Shown in pieces: positions 18,350 through 27,281 of a stretch of DNA of 64,000 nucleotides. Made by a program: the position numbers and the translations under genes. Origin of the DNA: Amylibacter marinus (GTDB lineage: Bacteria > Pseudomonadota > Alphaproteobacteria > Rhodobacterales > Rhodobacteraceae); assembly GCF_030160015.1 (NCBI RefSeq), contig NZ_BSNN01000002.1, forward strand, positions 1,116,001 through 1,180,000. The letters run 5' to 3'. Under the pieces are notes generated by a model. The model searched no databases, was not told the DNA's origin, and worked only from the letters and a program-made list of their open reading frames with translations. The first letter of the stretch is position 1. Every line of letters starts with the position of its first letter.

Positions 18350-19271
18350 GTTTAGGTCCTTTGCGCGTTAATATCCCAAATGGATAAAGCCCCATACGCA
18401 TGGTCAGTACCGCGCAATTTTGCAACAAGACCTCGGCCTCTAGGCGCATCCTTTGCCAAAGCCCTGCGCGGGGCGCGATATCCGAATACCCTGCCCAATC
18501 ACAAAGCGATCCCGCCAATGCACAGACCTCTTGGCTGGTCTGTTCAGGCACCGATTTGCGCCAGATCTCGGCGCGTTCGGGCACAAAGCCCTGCGCCACT
18601 TCTTTGGCCTCATCAAATCTTGGGTTCAAAACCTCTGGGTCAAAATCTAGACCTAAGAACGCACAGATATCTCCGAGTACAGCCTCTGGTGCTTGCACCA
18701 GATCCTCATAGCGGATCTTCATCACCCGCCGCTGTGGCAGTACCTGTACCGCGCGGCGCAATGCGCGATTGATCAATACCCAACGCGCCAAGCATTGGCG
18801 CTGTGTTGCAACACGGCGAAATCCGGGTTTGTTCATCACCGACAGGATTGTCGGCATCGGGTGGCGGGTAATCACGATCATTTTGATGTTTGGGTTTTTA
18901 CGCAGAATTGCCAAGGCAAAGGGGCTGTGCCATGGGGTTTTCTCGCCGATGACCGCCCGATCAGACAGGCTATTTAGTATCTGCCCATATGCAGCACCGA
19001 TCGAGGGTGCAGAGGCGTAGCTTTGGGTGATCTGATCTTTGGCCTGTGCAAACACCCCGCGCGCAGGGTATTCCTGATCTGACAAAAACCGCGCCACCAT
19101 TTTGGCCTGACGTGATTTCGGGACAAATGACAAAAAGCGGCGCTGGCCATAGACCTGATTAAAATACTGCATTTCTGGGGCGATGAATATATCGCGGTGG
19201 CGATCCAGCGCCTGCGCCAGAACGGTGGTACCCGATCGGGTACAGCCAGCAATGATAACCTGTTGGCTCAT
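18342..19271 (-). CDS. PAPS-dependent sulfotransferase family protein
   Basis: A 309-residue sulfotransferase-fold protein. The 5'-phosphosulfate loop is GCTRSGTTVLAQAL (residues 8-21) and the 3'-phosphate motif is VITRHPMPTILSVMN near residue 138. The ATG at 19271 overlaps the upstream stop (ATGA); a longer open frame continues upstream but lies inside that gene. Such enzymes move sulfate from PAPS to sugar or lipid hydroxyls. Between glycosyltransferases, the likely substrate is an envelope glycan or glycolipid (inference). No PAPS synthesis genes are nearby. Confidence 0.85.
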   Translation of the reverse strand: MSQQVIIAGCTRSGTTVLAQALDRHRDIFIAPEMQYFNQVYGQRRFLSFVPKSRQAKMVARFLSDQEYPARGVFAQAKDQITQSYASAPSIGAAYGQILNSLSDRAVIGEKTPWHSPFALAILRKNPNIKMIVITRHPMPTILSVMNKPGFRRVATQRQCLARWVLINRALRRAVQVLPQRRVMKIRYEDLVQAPEAVLGDICAFLGLDFDPEVLNPRFDEAKEVAQGFVPERAEIWRKSVPEQTSQEVCALAGSLCDWAGYSDIAPRAGLWQRMRLEAEVLLQNCAVLTMRMGLYPFGILTRKGPKHD

Positions 19272-20125
19272 GATCTCTGACCCTTTGTTTTGAATAGCCC
19301 CAGCCCTAATAATATCAGCCCGCTCATAAATAACCCCGACAGCCGATTCAGCGCAGTTGCCAAAAATGCCGCGCCCCCCGATACCGCGATCGCACTGGCC
19401 AACGTGGCGGCGATAGCCTCGCTTAGCCCAAGCCCCGCGGGAATGATCGTGGCGGCCGAACCAATGGTGGTGGCTACCGATAGGGTCGCTAGTGGCGCGA
19501 ACCCCAGAACCTGCCCCAAAATCGCAAAGGCGCAATAGAGACGCAACAGATTGATAGATACGATCAAAACCCGCACCGCCAGCATCTGCCATAGCGCCGA
19601 TGCACCAAATCTGGCCCGCAGTAGCGCAGCGCAAATTCCAATACCAAAGCTACTACCACCCAGAACAATCCAGCCTCCTTGAAAGGCGCCGCCCACCAGC
19701 CCCAGCCCGCCAACAAACACCGCAATACATAGCGTTAGAACCGCCCCAATGCCTACCAATATACCGCTATCAGCGGCGCTGGCACCGCCATGTTTCAACG
19801 CGCCCGCGCGCACCAATGCCCCACCGGGCAAGGGCAATATCTCGGCCAAATTCGCGCTGGCCACCACGCCCAGCGCCCGTGATGCGCCCAGCGTTACCCC
19901 CCCTGCCCGCGCCGTAATTCGAAAGGCCAAGGCCCCTGCAAGACTGGCCAAAAACCCCAGCACCATAAACACCGGCACCTGCGGCCACAGGCGCAAGTCG
20001 CCCCATGCCAAACCAAGGTTCTGCAACGCCCAGAACAGGCCCGCAAAAAACAATACCCCCCCAAGGCCGAGGAAGGCGTATTTATAGCGCTGAGCAAAGG
20101 CTTTTAGCTGTTTTAGCGCGCTCAT
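19268..20125 (-). CDS. Flippase-like integral membrane protein (UPF0104/LPG synthase TM domain)
   Basis: A 285-residue protein with about eight hydrophobic spans, of the lysylphosphatidylglycerol synthase transmembrane (UPF0104) family. The motif ANLAEILPLPGGALVRAGAL near residue 90 and the segment SAATIIPAGLGLSEA near residue 228 are typical. Family members without the C-terminal synthase domain are thought to move or bind lipid-linked sugars. It lies between the GT-C and the sulfotransferase gene, which fits flipping of a polyprenyl-phosphate sugar (inference). Confidence 0.8.
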   Translation of the reverse strand: MSALKQLKAFAQRYKYAFLGLGGVLFFAGLFWALQNLGLAWGDLRLWPQVPVFMVLGFLASLAGALAFRITARAGGVTLGASRALGVVASANLAEILPLPGGALVRAGALKHGGASAADSGILVGIGAVLTLCIAVFVGGLGLVGGAFQGGWIVLGGSSFGIGICAALLRARFGASALWQMLAVRVLIVSINLLRLYCAFAILGQVLGFAPLATLSVATTIGSAATIIPAGLGLSEAIAATLASAIAVSGGAAFLATALNRLSGLFMSGLILLGLGLFKTKGQRS

Positions 20126-20127
20126 GC

Positions 20128-21810
20128 TTATCTGATCCCCCAGAACAAATGATAAATCTCCGTTTCAGGAGGTGGAGGCAAAGCATCGGGCACAACGCCT
20201 GCCCATCGCAGGCGCATCTGATGCGGGTGGCTGGTTTCAACCCGATGTATGCCCGCAGATAACGCGACCTGCATCCCCTGCTCGATGCGTTGACCATCGA
20301 TAAAAACGGGCGTTTGGCTGTCTAAAATATAAGGCCCAGCGTGATAGATTGTGACCTCATGCAGACCCTTGGCCATCTGTAGCCGCTTGCCCAGTACATA
20401 GATATCCCCCCAAAAAGGCAGAAAATTTTGGCGTAGGGTCTGTGCATCTTTGGGGAAAAATCCACAGCAATTGGCAATGCGTGCATCTCCTTCTAGGGCG
20501 GCCTGTAGATAGCGGGTGTTGTCGATCAAAAACAGCGGTGTTTCCTGTTCTAGGGCTTTTTGAAAAATCGGCTGTCCGGCCTTGCGGTAATTTTCCATCC
20601 CCCAGCTGGACATGAAGACACCAACCTTGGGAAACGAGGTGATCATCCCGTTGCGGTCAATATAGGGCACGGGCTCTGTAAACAGCTGATGCACCGCCGC
20701 GATTGTTTGGCGCTGTGCGGATTGGGTCTCTTGGCTGGTGAGCACCGCCTGTGTGATCCCGCCAAGCGCCATCAAACCGGTAACCCCGCCAAGGGCAAAT
20801 CTGCGGCCATCCAATCGCCGTAGCCCCACCGCGGCCGCCACCATCATCGGGGGTGTGATAAAGGGCATGAAATAGGGATAGGCATTCCCGTAAAACAAAA
20901 CAGATCCCAAGGGCAGGCAGAGGGTTAACAGCACCCATTTTTCACGGCCAGCCCCCGTGCCAGCACGCAGTGCCGCCAGCGCTGCTAGCAATGGCACGAT
21001 GCTATAGATCAACCAGACCTTCAAATAGGGTTTTGCAGGTAAAAATCCCGCCCCGAATATTGTGCGCCCAGATGCGTTCTTCAAAACCTTTTGCGTGGCC
21101 TCTGCACCGCTTATGTTACTCGGTATATTCAGCTGTGATTTATGCCACAGGAACATCGCCAACAGCATGAAAACAGCGGCCACACCAGCCAGCACAATAC
21201 GCAAAACCGCATCACGGCTGGTGCCCCGCCAAATCAGGGCCCCTACGAAGGCGGGTATAAACAACAGGGATTTAATGGTGATCATCACCGAAAGCGCTGC
21301 CGCAAATCCCGCCACCAACAAAGGCCGCGCCCGCAAGGGGTGACAAAACAGCAAATATAGCGCCCCCATCAGCAAAAAGGCCGCAAAGGGATCCGCGCGA
21401 AAGCTGGCCCCATGGCCGATCACAAACCCCGAGGTCACATAGGCTAGCCCCCCCAGTATTGCATAGGGTTTGGGGGCAAAAATACTGGCGATGCGATAGA
21501 TAAAGTAGAGCGTCCCCATCAAACACCCAAAGGCCACAATACGCCCCGCAATCACCATGCCAATTTCAGAAAATGGTAAATGAGTGAGCCAAGAAAACAG
21601 ATGCGCATGAAAGGTTTGCAGAGGTTTTTCGACCTGTCCGCGCGCCATATCAAATGGGATAGACAGAAAGTGAAACTCGTCCCAATTGATATTATGCCAA
21701 AAGCACAATCCCAAAATCAAAACAGCAAACAGCGCCACCAGCCCCATCGCGCCCTTGGTCATATAGACCATAGGCGGGTTTGGATCTGTTTGCGCCACAG
21801 GTTCTGCCAT
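20128..21810 (-). CDS. GT-C glycosyltransferase, GT39/ArnT-like
   Basis: A 560-residue membrane protein with about ten spans in the first 390 residues and a soluble C-terminal domain. The acidic motif INWDEFHFL (near residue 42), just after the first span, is the metal/catalytic site found in polyprenyl-phosphate-sugar-dependent transferases such as ArnT and protein mannosyltransferases. HGASFRADPFAAFLLMGAL near residue 130 is also typical. It would use a lipid-phosphate sugar made by the neighbouring GT2 to modify an acceptor on the periplasmic face. The acceptor is unknown. Confidence 0.78.
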   Translation of the reverse strand: MAEPVAQTDPNPPMVYMTKGAMGLVALFAVLILGLCFWHNINWDEFHFLSIPFDMARGQVEKPLQTFHAHLFSWLTHLPFSEIGMVIAGRIVAFGCLMGTLYFIYRIASIFAPKPYAILGGLAYVTSGFVIGHGASFRADPFAAFLLMGALYLLFCHPLRARPLLVAGFAAALSVMITIKSLLFIPAFVGALIWRGTSRDAVLRIVLAGVAAVFMLLAMFLWHKSQLNIPSNISGAEATQKVLKNASGRTIFGAGFLPAKPYLKVWLIYSIVPLLAALAALRAGTGAGREKWVLLTLCLPLGSVLFYGNAYPYFMPFITPPMMVAAAVGLRRLDGRRFALGGVTGLMALGGITQAVLTSQETQSAQRQTIAAVHQLFTEPVPYIDRNGMITSFPKVGVFMSSWGMENYRKAGQPIFQKALEQETPLFLIDNTRYLQAALEGDARIANCCGFFPKDAQTLRQNFLPFWGDIYVLGKRLQMAKGLHEVTIYHAGPYILDSQTPVFIDGQRIEQGMQVALSAGIHRVETSHPHQMRLRWAGVVPDALPPPPETEIYHLFWGIR

Positions 21811-21815
21811 CTGGG

Positions 21816-22823
21816 TTAGGATTTGGCGGCTTTTGTCGCCGCGGCTTTTTTGCGCGCTGTAATGGGTTTCGCCATTGTTTCATTTTGGGGTGCCTCGCGC
21901 AGCAATTGACGTGCGCGCACATCCTCTAGCAGGCTGCGATTTGCAGAAATCAAATCAGCCAAGATCCCCGCGGTGACCATGATGCTGGCCATGGCCAACA
22001 AAGCACCAGATAAGACCAAGGATTGAATATGCCCATCGCCAGATCCGGTCATATACAAAATCAAGAACCGCAAAACACCAAACAATCCAGGCAGAGCGAA
22101 CAGCGCCGTTAGACCTAGGAAAAACCGCAATGGCTTGTAGATGATGAAAATGCGCACAATGGTTTTGGCAGAACGGCTGACATATTCGCCAATGCCCTTA
22201 AACAACCGCGATTTGCGCGTAACGACATTCACCCCAATTGGCACAGAAATCATTGGGATTTGCTTGCGTCCGGCCTGAATAATGGTCTCTAGGGTATAGG
22301 TGTAGGTGTTGATCACGCATAGGCGCGCCGCCGCATCGCGTGAATAGGCGCGAAAGCCGCTGGGGGCATCGGGGATATCTGTTCCGCTAGCTTGGCGCAC
22401 CACCCAGCTGCCCAGCTTTTGCAGGGCTTTCTTTAGGGGTGACCAGCTTTCGATGGTATCGATGGGCCGCGCGCCAACCACGATCTGGGCGCGGCGCTCT
22501 ATAATTGGGGTGACCAGTTTGGGGATATCAGCGCCGCAATACTGGTTGTCTGCATCTGTGTTCACAATAACATCCGCACCTTGGCGAATACATTCTTCAA
22601 CCCCCGCCATAAAGGCCCGCGCCAAACCAACATGGCTGCTCATACGCAGCACATGATCAGCGCCCGCATTCTTGGCCACCTCTACCGTGCGATCGGTGGA
22701 ACCATCATCAATCACCAATATTTCCACCTTGGAAATCCCGGGGATTTCGCGTGGAATATCAGCCAAGGCCTCGGCAAGGGTTTCTTCCTCGTTCAGTGCG
22801 GGGATTTGTACAATCAGTTTAAT
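21816..22823 (-). CDS. GT2 glycosyltransferase, polyprenyl-phosphate sugar synthase type (ATT start)
   Basis: A 335-residue GT-A enzyme. VQIPALNEEETLAEAL, the nucleotide-binding strand VIDDGSTDRT and the DxD region VNTDADNQY are present. Two C-terminal spans (about residues 225-245 and 260-285) and a Lys/Ala-rich tail give a DPM1/GtrB-like layout. The conserved first strand lies upstream of the only usual start codon (TTG, 22766). No ATG, GTG or TTG occurs in frame back to a stop near 22875. An ATT at 22821-22823, 7 bp after GAGG, is the best start; CTG at 22815-22817 is an alternative. It leads the glycan operon. Confidence 0.82.
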   Translation of the reverse strand: MKLIVQIPALNEEETLAEALADIPREIPGISKVEILVIDDGSTDRTVEVAKNAGADHVLRMSSHVGLARAFMAGVEECIRQGADVIVNTDADNQYCGADIPKLVTPIIERRAQIVVGARPIDTIESWSPLKKALQKLGSWVVRQASGTDIPDAPSGFRAYSRDAAARLCVINTYTYTLETIIQAGRKQIPMISVPIGVNVVTRKSRLFKGIGEYVSRSAKTIVRIFIIYKPLRFFLGLTALFALPGLFGVLRFLILYMTGSGDGHIQSLVLSGALLAMASIMVTAGILADLISANRSLLEDVRARQLLREAPQNETMAKPITARKKAAATKAAKS

Positions 22824-22895
22824 AACGCCACCTCTATAATAAACCTGTTCTTCACCTGTCGCGGTAATCGCACATTATGTCAACAGTAAGACCGG

Positions 22896-23603
22896 CTAGC
22901 GTCTAACAATGCTGGGCATCTGGCGCATAAAGTCATCCTTGTCACGCACGGTTAGAACAATGCGGCGCAATCCATCAATACCCGTAGCCTGCGCGATGCG
23001 TGAAACCAATTCGCAGGCCGCGCCATAATGGCGCCCATAGGCCCGATCCGCCACCATTGCATTCCAATCACGAAAGGTATCGGCGCGCAAAACCCGCGCT
23101 AAATCGGCCTCGTTGTGCCGTTGAAAGGAACAGTGCCGCCCTGATAGGAATTCGGATAACCCCTCGTCAAACCATGCTGGGAATCGCTGGCGGTACAGAT
23201 CCTGAAACCCCATCAGCGCATGCAAATCAACATGAATACGCTCGTGATTTAGCACCGATGGCGTAAAGCCCTTGGGCGAAATCAAAACACGATGATACCC
23301 CAGCGTAAGCCCCAGCGGCATTCTACCAAAGATTTCCTCACAGTTGGATTTCAGACAGATGATATAGGTCGGGCGCGCAGAAATTTCGGTGAAAAATTGC
23401 AACGAGTTGTACTCGGCCTTTTTAATCGCCTCGGTAATTTGACCACTGCGTTCCGGGCTGTCGGTATAAATACGCGGGGCGATTTCCTGCATACCAAAGA
23501 AGCTGGGGGTAAGGGCACGGTGCCACCCCGCCTGTGTCAAATAAACCGTTATCATAAACAGAAGGGTCGAGGTCGACAGAGCGCGGGAAATCTTCTTCAA
23601 CAT
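22896..23603 (-). CDS. Membrane-anchored HExxH metallopeptidase-like protein
   Basis: A 235-residue protein with an N-terminal signal peptide or anchor (STLLFMITVYLTQAGWHRA). The zinc motif HERIH is followed 22 residues later by WFDEGLSEFLSG, which supplies a third ligand, a gluzincin layout. The catalytic domain would be periplasmic. The frame stays open to an ATG at 23735, adding another hydrophobic segment. I prefer 23603 because the longer form leaves only 44 bp for two divergent promoters; neither start has a good ribosome site. The substrate is unknown. Its stop is 72 bp upstream of the glycan operon. Confidence 0.7.
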   Translation of the reverse strand: MLKKISRALSTSTLLFMITVYLTQAGWHRALTPSFFGMQEIAPRIYTDSPERSGQITEAIKKAEYNSLQFFTEISARPTYIICLKSNCEEIFGRMPLGLTLGYHRVLISPKGFTPSVLNHERIHVDLHALMGFQDLYRQRFPAWFDEGLSEFLSGRHCSFQRHNEADLARVLRADTFRDWNAMVADRAYGRHYGAACELVSRIAQATGIDGLRRIVLTVRDKDDFMRQMPSIVRR

Positions 23604-23779
23604 AGATTTAAGCATTAAATCAACCAATACATTTATTGATAGCGTATAGCGCAACCTAACCGAATCAAACCGGATGTCAAAAGCGGAAAACACCCCAAAT
23701 AGGATCAAAGAAATTGCAATAAATATGAGGGGCATTAAAGTCAGTATAAATAATATCGAATACTAAATGGGGGAATACT

Positions 23780-24418
23780 TTGGACATAAAAACCTATTCG
23801 ATCAACCCGCTGGTCGCGATAATTGACGATTTCATCACAGAAGATATCGCGCAGCACATCATTAATCTGGGCAAAGATGATCTGACGCCCACCACCGTGA
23901 CCACACCAGATGCAGCAAATATGATTGATTCACGCTGCAAAAGCCTGTCTACCCAGATGGTGCAATGGGAAGACCCGATCCTGACCAAGGTCACCACCGA
24001 CATCGCCGATATTGTGCGCCTGCCCCCTGAAAACGCAGAACCCTGCAAATTATTGCACTACCAAGGCGAACAGGACTTCGTGCCCCATTCAGATGCATTT
24101 CACAAAAATAAGGGCGGGATAGAGCAAATGACCCGCGGTGGTCAGCGCCTGTTTTCCAGTATGATTTACCTGAATGATTGCGATGGCGGGCAAACTACAT
24201 TTCCGGCTCTAAAGATGCAGGTCATGCCAAAAATGGGCCGCTTATTGATCTTTGCCAATACAATGATCGGGTCAATTGACCACCACCCACATGGGATTCA
24301 TGGCGCTCTTTCCGTCAACAGCGGTGAAAAATGGGCGATTCATTTCGGCTGGAGACAACTTGCGTACCATAAACCGCGTGTTTATCCCGAGAATTCGGGT
24401 GAAATGGTCGATATTTAA
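23780..24418 (+). CDS. 2OG-Fe(II) oxygenase, prolyl 4-hydroxylase-like
   Basis: A 212-residue oxygenase of the P4H-alpha type, which would hydroxylate proline or another residue using 2-oxoglutarate, O2 and Fe(II). The iron ligands are H and D of VPHSDAF (near residue 112) and the distal H in DHHPHGIHGALSV. GEKWAIHFGWR holds the 2OG-binding lysine. The start is TTG at 23780 with GGGGGA upstream; the nearby ATG at 23767 is out of frame. No signal peptide is present, so it acts in the cytoplasm. A small Pro/Glu-containing secreted protein gene follows. Confidence 0.85.
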   Translation: MDIKTYSINPLVAIIDDFITEDIAQHIINLGKDDLTPTTVTTPDAANMIDSRCKSLSTQMVQWEDPILTKVTTDIADIVRLPPENAEPCKLLHYQGEQDFVPHSDAFHKNKGGIEQMTRGGQRLFSSMIYLNDCDGGQTTFPALKMQVMPKMGRLLIFANTMIGSIDHHPHGIHGALSVNSGEKWAIHFGWRQLAYHKPRVYPENSGEMVDI

Positions 24419-24423
24419 CTTGG

Positions 24424-24453
24424 TTGTACTAGGTCTCTTCTGATATTTATAAA
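24424..24453 (+). promoter_or_regulatory. Candidate promoter of the small secreted protein
   Basis: TTGTAC (24424-24429) and TATAAA (24448-24453) are spaced by 18 bp, just after the oxygenase stop. The predicted start point lies some 25 bp before the gene's strong ribosome site. Confidence 0.5.
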
Positions 24454-24484
24454 TAATTAGTTAACAATGAAGAAGGAGGGGACA

Positions 24485-24727
24485 ATGAAATACATCGCAC
24501 CAACAGCGGCATTGGTTATGAGTGCTACACAGGCCGTGGGAGGCACCTTGACAGATCCAGCAGTGGAAGAAATCATCGAGCCAGCAACCCAGGCCGGATC
24601 ATCCGCCAACTGGATTATTCCAGTATTGATGATTGGCGCTGTGGCCGCGCTGGCCAGCAGATCGGGGAATGACCCCGAGCAAGAACCAGAAGAGAGCTGC
24701 ATGTACATCAGCATTGGCTGCGAATGA
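24485..24727 (+). CDS. Small secreted/single-span protein, paralogue of the one at 46504
   Basis: An 80-residue protein: a signal peptide, then GGTLTDPAVEEIIEPATQAG, then one hydrophobic span (NWIIPVLMIGAVAALA), then an acidic tail ending in two cysteines (ESCMYISIGCE). I chose the ATG at 24485 because AGGAGG precedes it; an ATG at 24467 lacks a site. A good promoter upstream and a strong hairpin downstream suggest high, independent expression. The protein at 46504-46728 shares the signal peptide, GTLT(D/E)P, EEPE-like and WxIPxL features. I know of similar short roseobacter proteins but of no function. Confidence 0.72.
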   Translation: MKYIAPTAALVMSATQAVGGTLTDPAVEEIIEPATQAGSSANWIIPVLMIGAVAALASRSGNDPEQEPEESCMYISIGCE

Positions 24728-24734
24728 GAAACCT

Positions 24735-24761
24735 CCAAAGGCGCCCTAGCGGCGCCTTTGG
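24735..24761. terminator. Bidirectional terminator hairpin
   Basis: CCAAAGGCGCC (24735-24745) pairs perfectly with GGCGCCTTTGG (24751-24761) around CTAGC. It separates the small protein gene from the convergent FAD/GcvT gene. It lacks a long T-tract. Confidence 0.7.
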
Positions 24762-24767
24762 TATAGC

Positions 24768-27281
24768 CTAGCCATCAATGCGGATGGTTTTGTTCTGCGG
24801 GTCATAGGGGCTGTCTTCTACAATCTCACAGGCGTAACGATCACCCAAGATATTCACAGATAGCTTCTGTCCGACGGTGGATAACTCAGGGCTTACATAC
24901 CCCATACCAATAGATTTTTCGAAGGCCACGGAGTAGCCGCCAGAGGTCAAGCGCCCCACCTTTACATCCCCATCATAAAGCGCCTCGCGCCCCCAAGGAT
25001 CCGCATCATCCGGCCCATCAATCAGCACCGTTACGCATTTCGCCCGAACGCCAGTTTTTTCCATCGCCTCCTTGCCATGGAACTCTTTGCTTAGGTCGAT
25101 AAAGCGCGGCAGATCGGCCTCGACAGGTGTTGCATCGCGGCCTAACTCCGTACCAAAAGCACGATAGGATTTCTCTTGGCGTAGCCAATTTTGCGCCCGT
25201 GCGCCGACCAGTTTCATTCCTTGATCGGCCCCTGCCTCCATCAACAAATCATATAGGTAATTCTGCATTTCAATCGGGTGATGCAATTCCCAGCCCAATT
25301 CGCCCGTGTAGGCCACACGGATCGCATTTACGGGACACATGCCCAGTTCTATCTGTTTGGCAGACAACCATGGGAAACGTTTATTGGAGAGGGCTGTTGC
25401 GGGGTCCGCATCGCGGATCACCTTATTTAGAACCGCACGGGATTTTGGGCCCGCAATAGCAAATACGCCCCACTGCGTGGTCACATCTTGGATTTCTATA
25501 TACCCAAACTCTTCCATCTTATCCGCTGCCGCCTTGCGCAGATAATCGGCATCATAGGCTGTCCATGCACCTGCCGAGACCAAATAATAATCATTCTCGC
25601 CATTGCGCACAATCGTGTATTCTGTGCGTGTGGTGCCATGATCTGTCAGCGCATATGTCAGGTTGATACGGCCAATCTTGGGCAATTTATTACAGGTGAA
25701 CCAATCTAAGAACTGTGTCGCCCCCGGCCCCTTTACAACATGTTTGGTAAAGGCCGTGGCATCAACTAGCCCTACCCCGTTACGGATCGCGCGCGCTTCT
25801 TCTACCGCATAGGGCCACCATGTGCCACGGCGAAAAGAGCGCCCATCATGATCAAAATTCTCATCCGCATCCTTGGGGCCGAAATAATTCGGCCGATCCC
25901 AGCCATTTACACGGCCAAATTGCGCGCCCGCCGCCTTTTGGCGATCATATGCGGGCGATGTGCGCAGGCCAGCACAGGCAGGGCGCTCTTCATCGGGGTG
26001 ATGCAAGATGTAGACATGATCGTAGCACTCCTCGTTTTTGCGCGCCGCATATTCGGTGGTCATCCAAGAGCCATAGCGCTTGGGGTCAAGGCTGGCCATA
26101 TCGATCTCGGCCTCGCCCTCTACCATCATTTGCGCCAAATAATTACCCACACCACCAGCAGCGGTAATGCCAAAACTGAAACCCTCGGCCAGCCACATAT
26201 TGCGTAGGCCAGGGGCTGGGCCAACCAGCGGATTACCGTCGGGTGTGTAACAAATCGGGCCATTGAAATCATCTTTTAGCCCACTTTGCTCACTAGAGGG
26301 CATGCGGTGTATCATCGCCATATACTGTTCTTCGATGCGATCCAACGCCAGTGGGAACAGATCAGCGCGGAAACTATCGGGCACACCATATTCAAACCGT
26401 GCTGGGGCATTTTTCTCGTAAACACCCAAGATCCATCCCCCTCGCTCCTCGCGCATATAGGATTGGGCATCGGCATCGCGAATAACGGGGTGCTCGGGGT
26501 TGCCATCGGCGCGCCACTGCTTCAACGCTGGGTCAACGTCCGTGACAATAAACTGGTGTTCCACAGGGATTGCTGGGATTTTTATGCCCAGCAGATTTGC
26601 GGTACGTTGTGCATGATTGCCAGTGGCTGTTACCACATGCTCGGCGAACACCTCTACCTGTTCATCCGAGGCTACCAAATTGCCGCCCCGCTCGACCATT
26701 TTGGTCAGGGTTACCTTCCACTCGTGGCCCATCCATTCATAACCATCCACCTGCCATTTACGCTCGATGATTACGCCGCGTTGGCGCGCACCTTTGGCCA
26801 TGGCCATGGTAACATCGGCAGGATTTATATACCCATCTCCTGGATGATAAATCGCACCTTCCAAATCGGTGGTATTGATCAATGGCCAGCGCTCCTTGAT
26901 CTGGGCTGGCGATAGGCGGTGATATTCAATGCCTACGGTTTCAGCCGTAGAGCCATAGAGCATATATTCATCCATGCGGTCCTTGGTCTGGGCCATGCGC
27001 AAATTACCCACCACAGAAAAGCCGGCGTTCAATCCGGTTTCTGCCTCAAGGGATTTGTAAAACTCTACCGAATAATCATGCAAATGCGTGGTGGCATAAC
27101 CCATGTTAAACAACGGCAACAACCCCGCCGCATGCCATGTGGAGCCAGACGTCAGCTCGTCGCGCTCGACCAACATCACATCTTTCCAGCCATATTTCGC
27201 CAAATGATAGGCAATGCCCGCGCCAACGGCACCGCCCCCTACAACCAAAGCTTTTACATGGGTTTTAATCTGGGTTGCCAT
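24768..27281 (-). CDS. Dimethylglycine/sarcosine dehydrogenase-like FAD and GcvT fusion
   Basis: An 837-residue two-part enzyme. The N-terminal half is a DAO-type flavoprotein (VVGGGAVGAGIAYHLAKYG, residues 12-30; SGSTWHAAGLLP). The C-terminal half is an aminomethyltransferase (GcvT-like) folate domain, from about residue 440 (RRGTWWPYAVEEARAIRNG) to the end. Such enzymes demethylate dimethylglycine or sarcosine and pass the one-carbon unit to tetrahydrofolate. I start at 27281 behind GGAG. Roseobacters have several paralogues, so the exact substrate is open. It is a single-gene unit between convergent and divergent neighbours. Confidence 0.88.
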   Translation of the reverse strand: MATQIKTHVKALVVGGGAVGAGIAYHLAKYGWKDVMLVERDELTSGSTWHAAGLLPLFNMGYATTHLHDYSVEFYKSLEAETGLNAGFSVVGNLRMAQTKDRMDEYMLYGSTAETVGIEYHRLSPAQIKERWPLINTTDLEGAIYHPGDGYINPADVTMAMAKGARQRGVIIERKWQVDGYEWMGHEWKVTLTKMVERGGNLVASDEQVEVFAEHVVTATGNHAQRTANLLGIKIPAIPVEHQFIVTDVDPALKQWRADGNPEHPVIRDADAQSYMREERGGWILGVYEKNAPARFEYGVPDSFRADLFPLALDRIEEQYMAMIHRMPSSEQSGLKDDFNGPICYTPDGNPLVGPAPGLRNMWLAEGFSFGITAAGGVGNYLAQMMVEGEAEIDMASLDPKRYGSWMTTEYAARKNEECYDHVYILHHPDEERPACAGLRTSPAYDRQKAAGAQFGRVNGWDRPNYFGPKDADENFDHDGRSFRRGTWWPYAVEEARAIRNGVGLVDATAFTKHVVKGPGATQFLDWFTCNKLPKIGRINLTYALTDHGTTRTEYTIVRNGENDYYLVSAGAWTAYDADYLRKAAADKMEEFGYIEIQDVTTQWGVFAIAGPKSRAVLNKVIRDADPATALSNKRFPWLSAKQIELGMCPVNAIRVAYTGELGWELHHPIEMQNYLYDLLMEAGADQGMKLVGARAQNWLRQEKSYRAFGTELGRDATPVEADLPRFIDLSKEFHGKEAMEKTGVRAKCVTVLIDGPDDADPWGREALYDGDVKVGRLTSGGYSVAFEKSIGMGYVSPELSTVGQKLSVNILGDRYACEIVEDSPYDPQNKTIRIDG

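Noticed and set aside
24768-27281. DMSP demethylase DmdA
   Set aside because: DmdA is a GcvT-only protein of about 370 residues. This one has an additional N-terminal FAD oxidoreductase half, so it belongs with dimethylglycine/sarcosine dehydrogenases.
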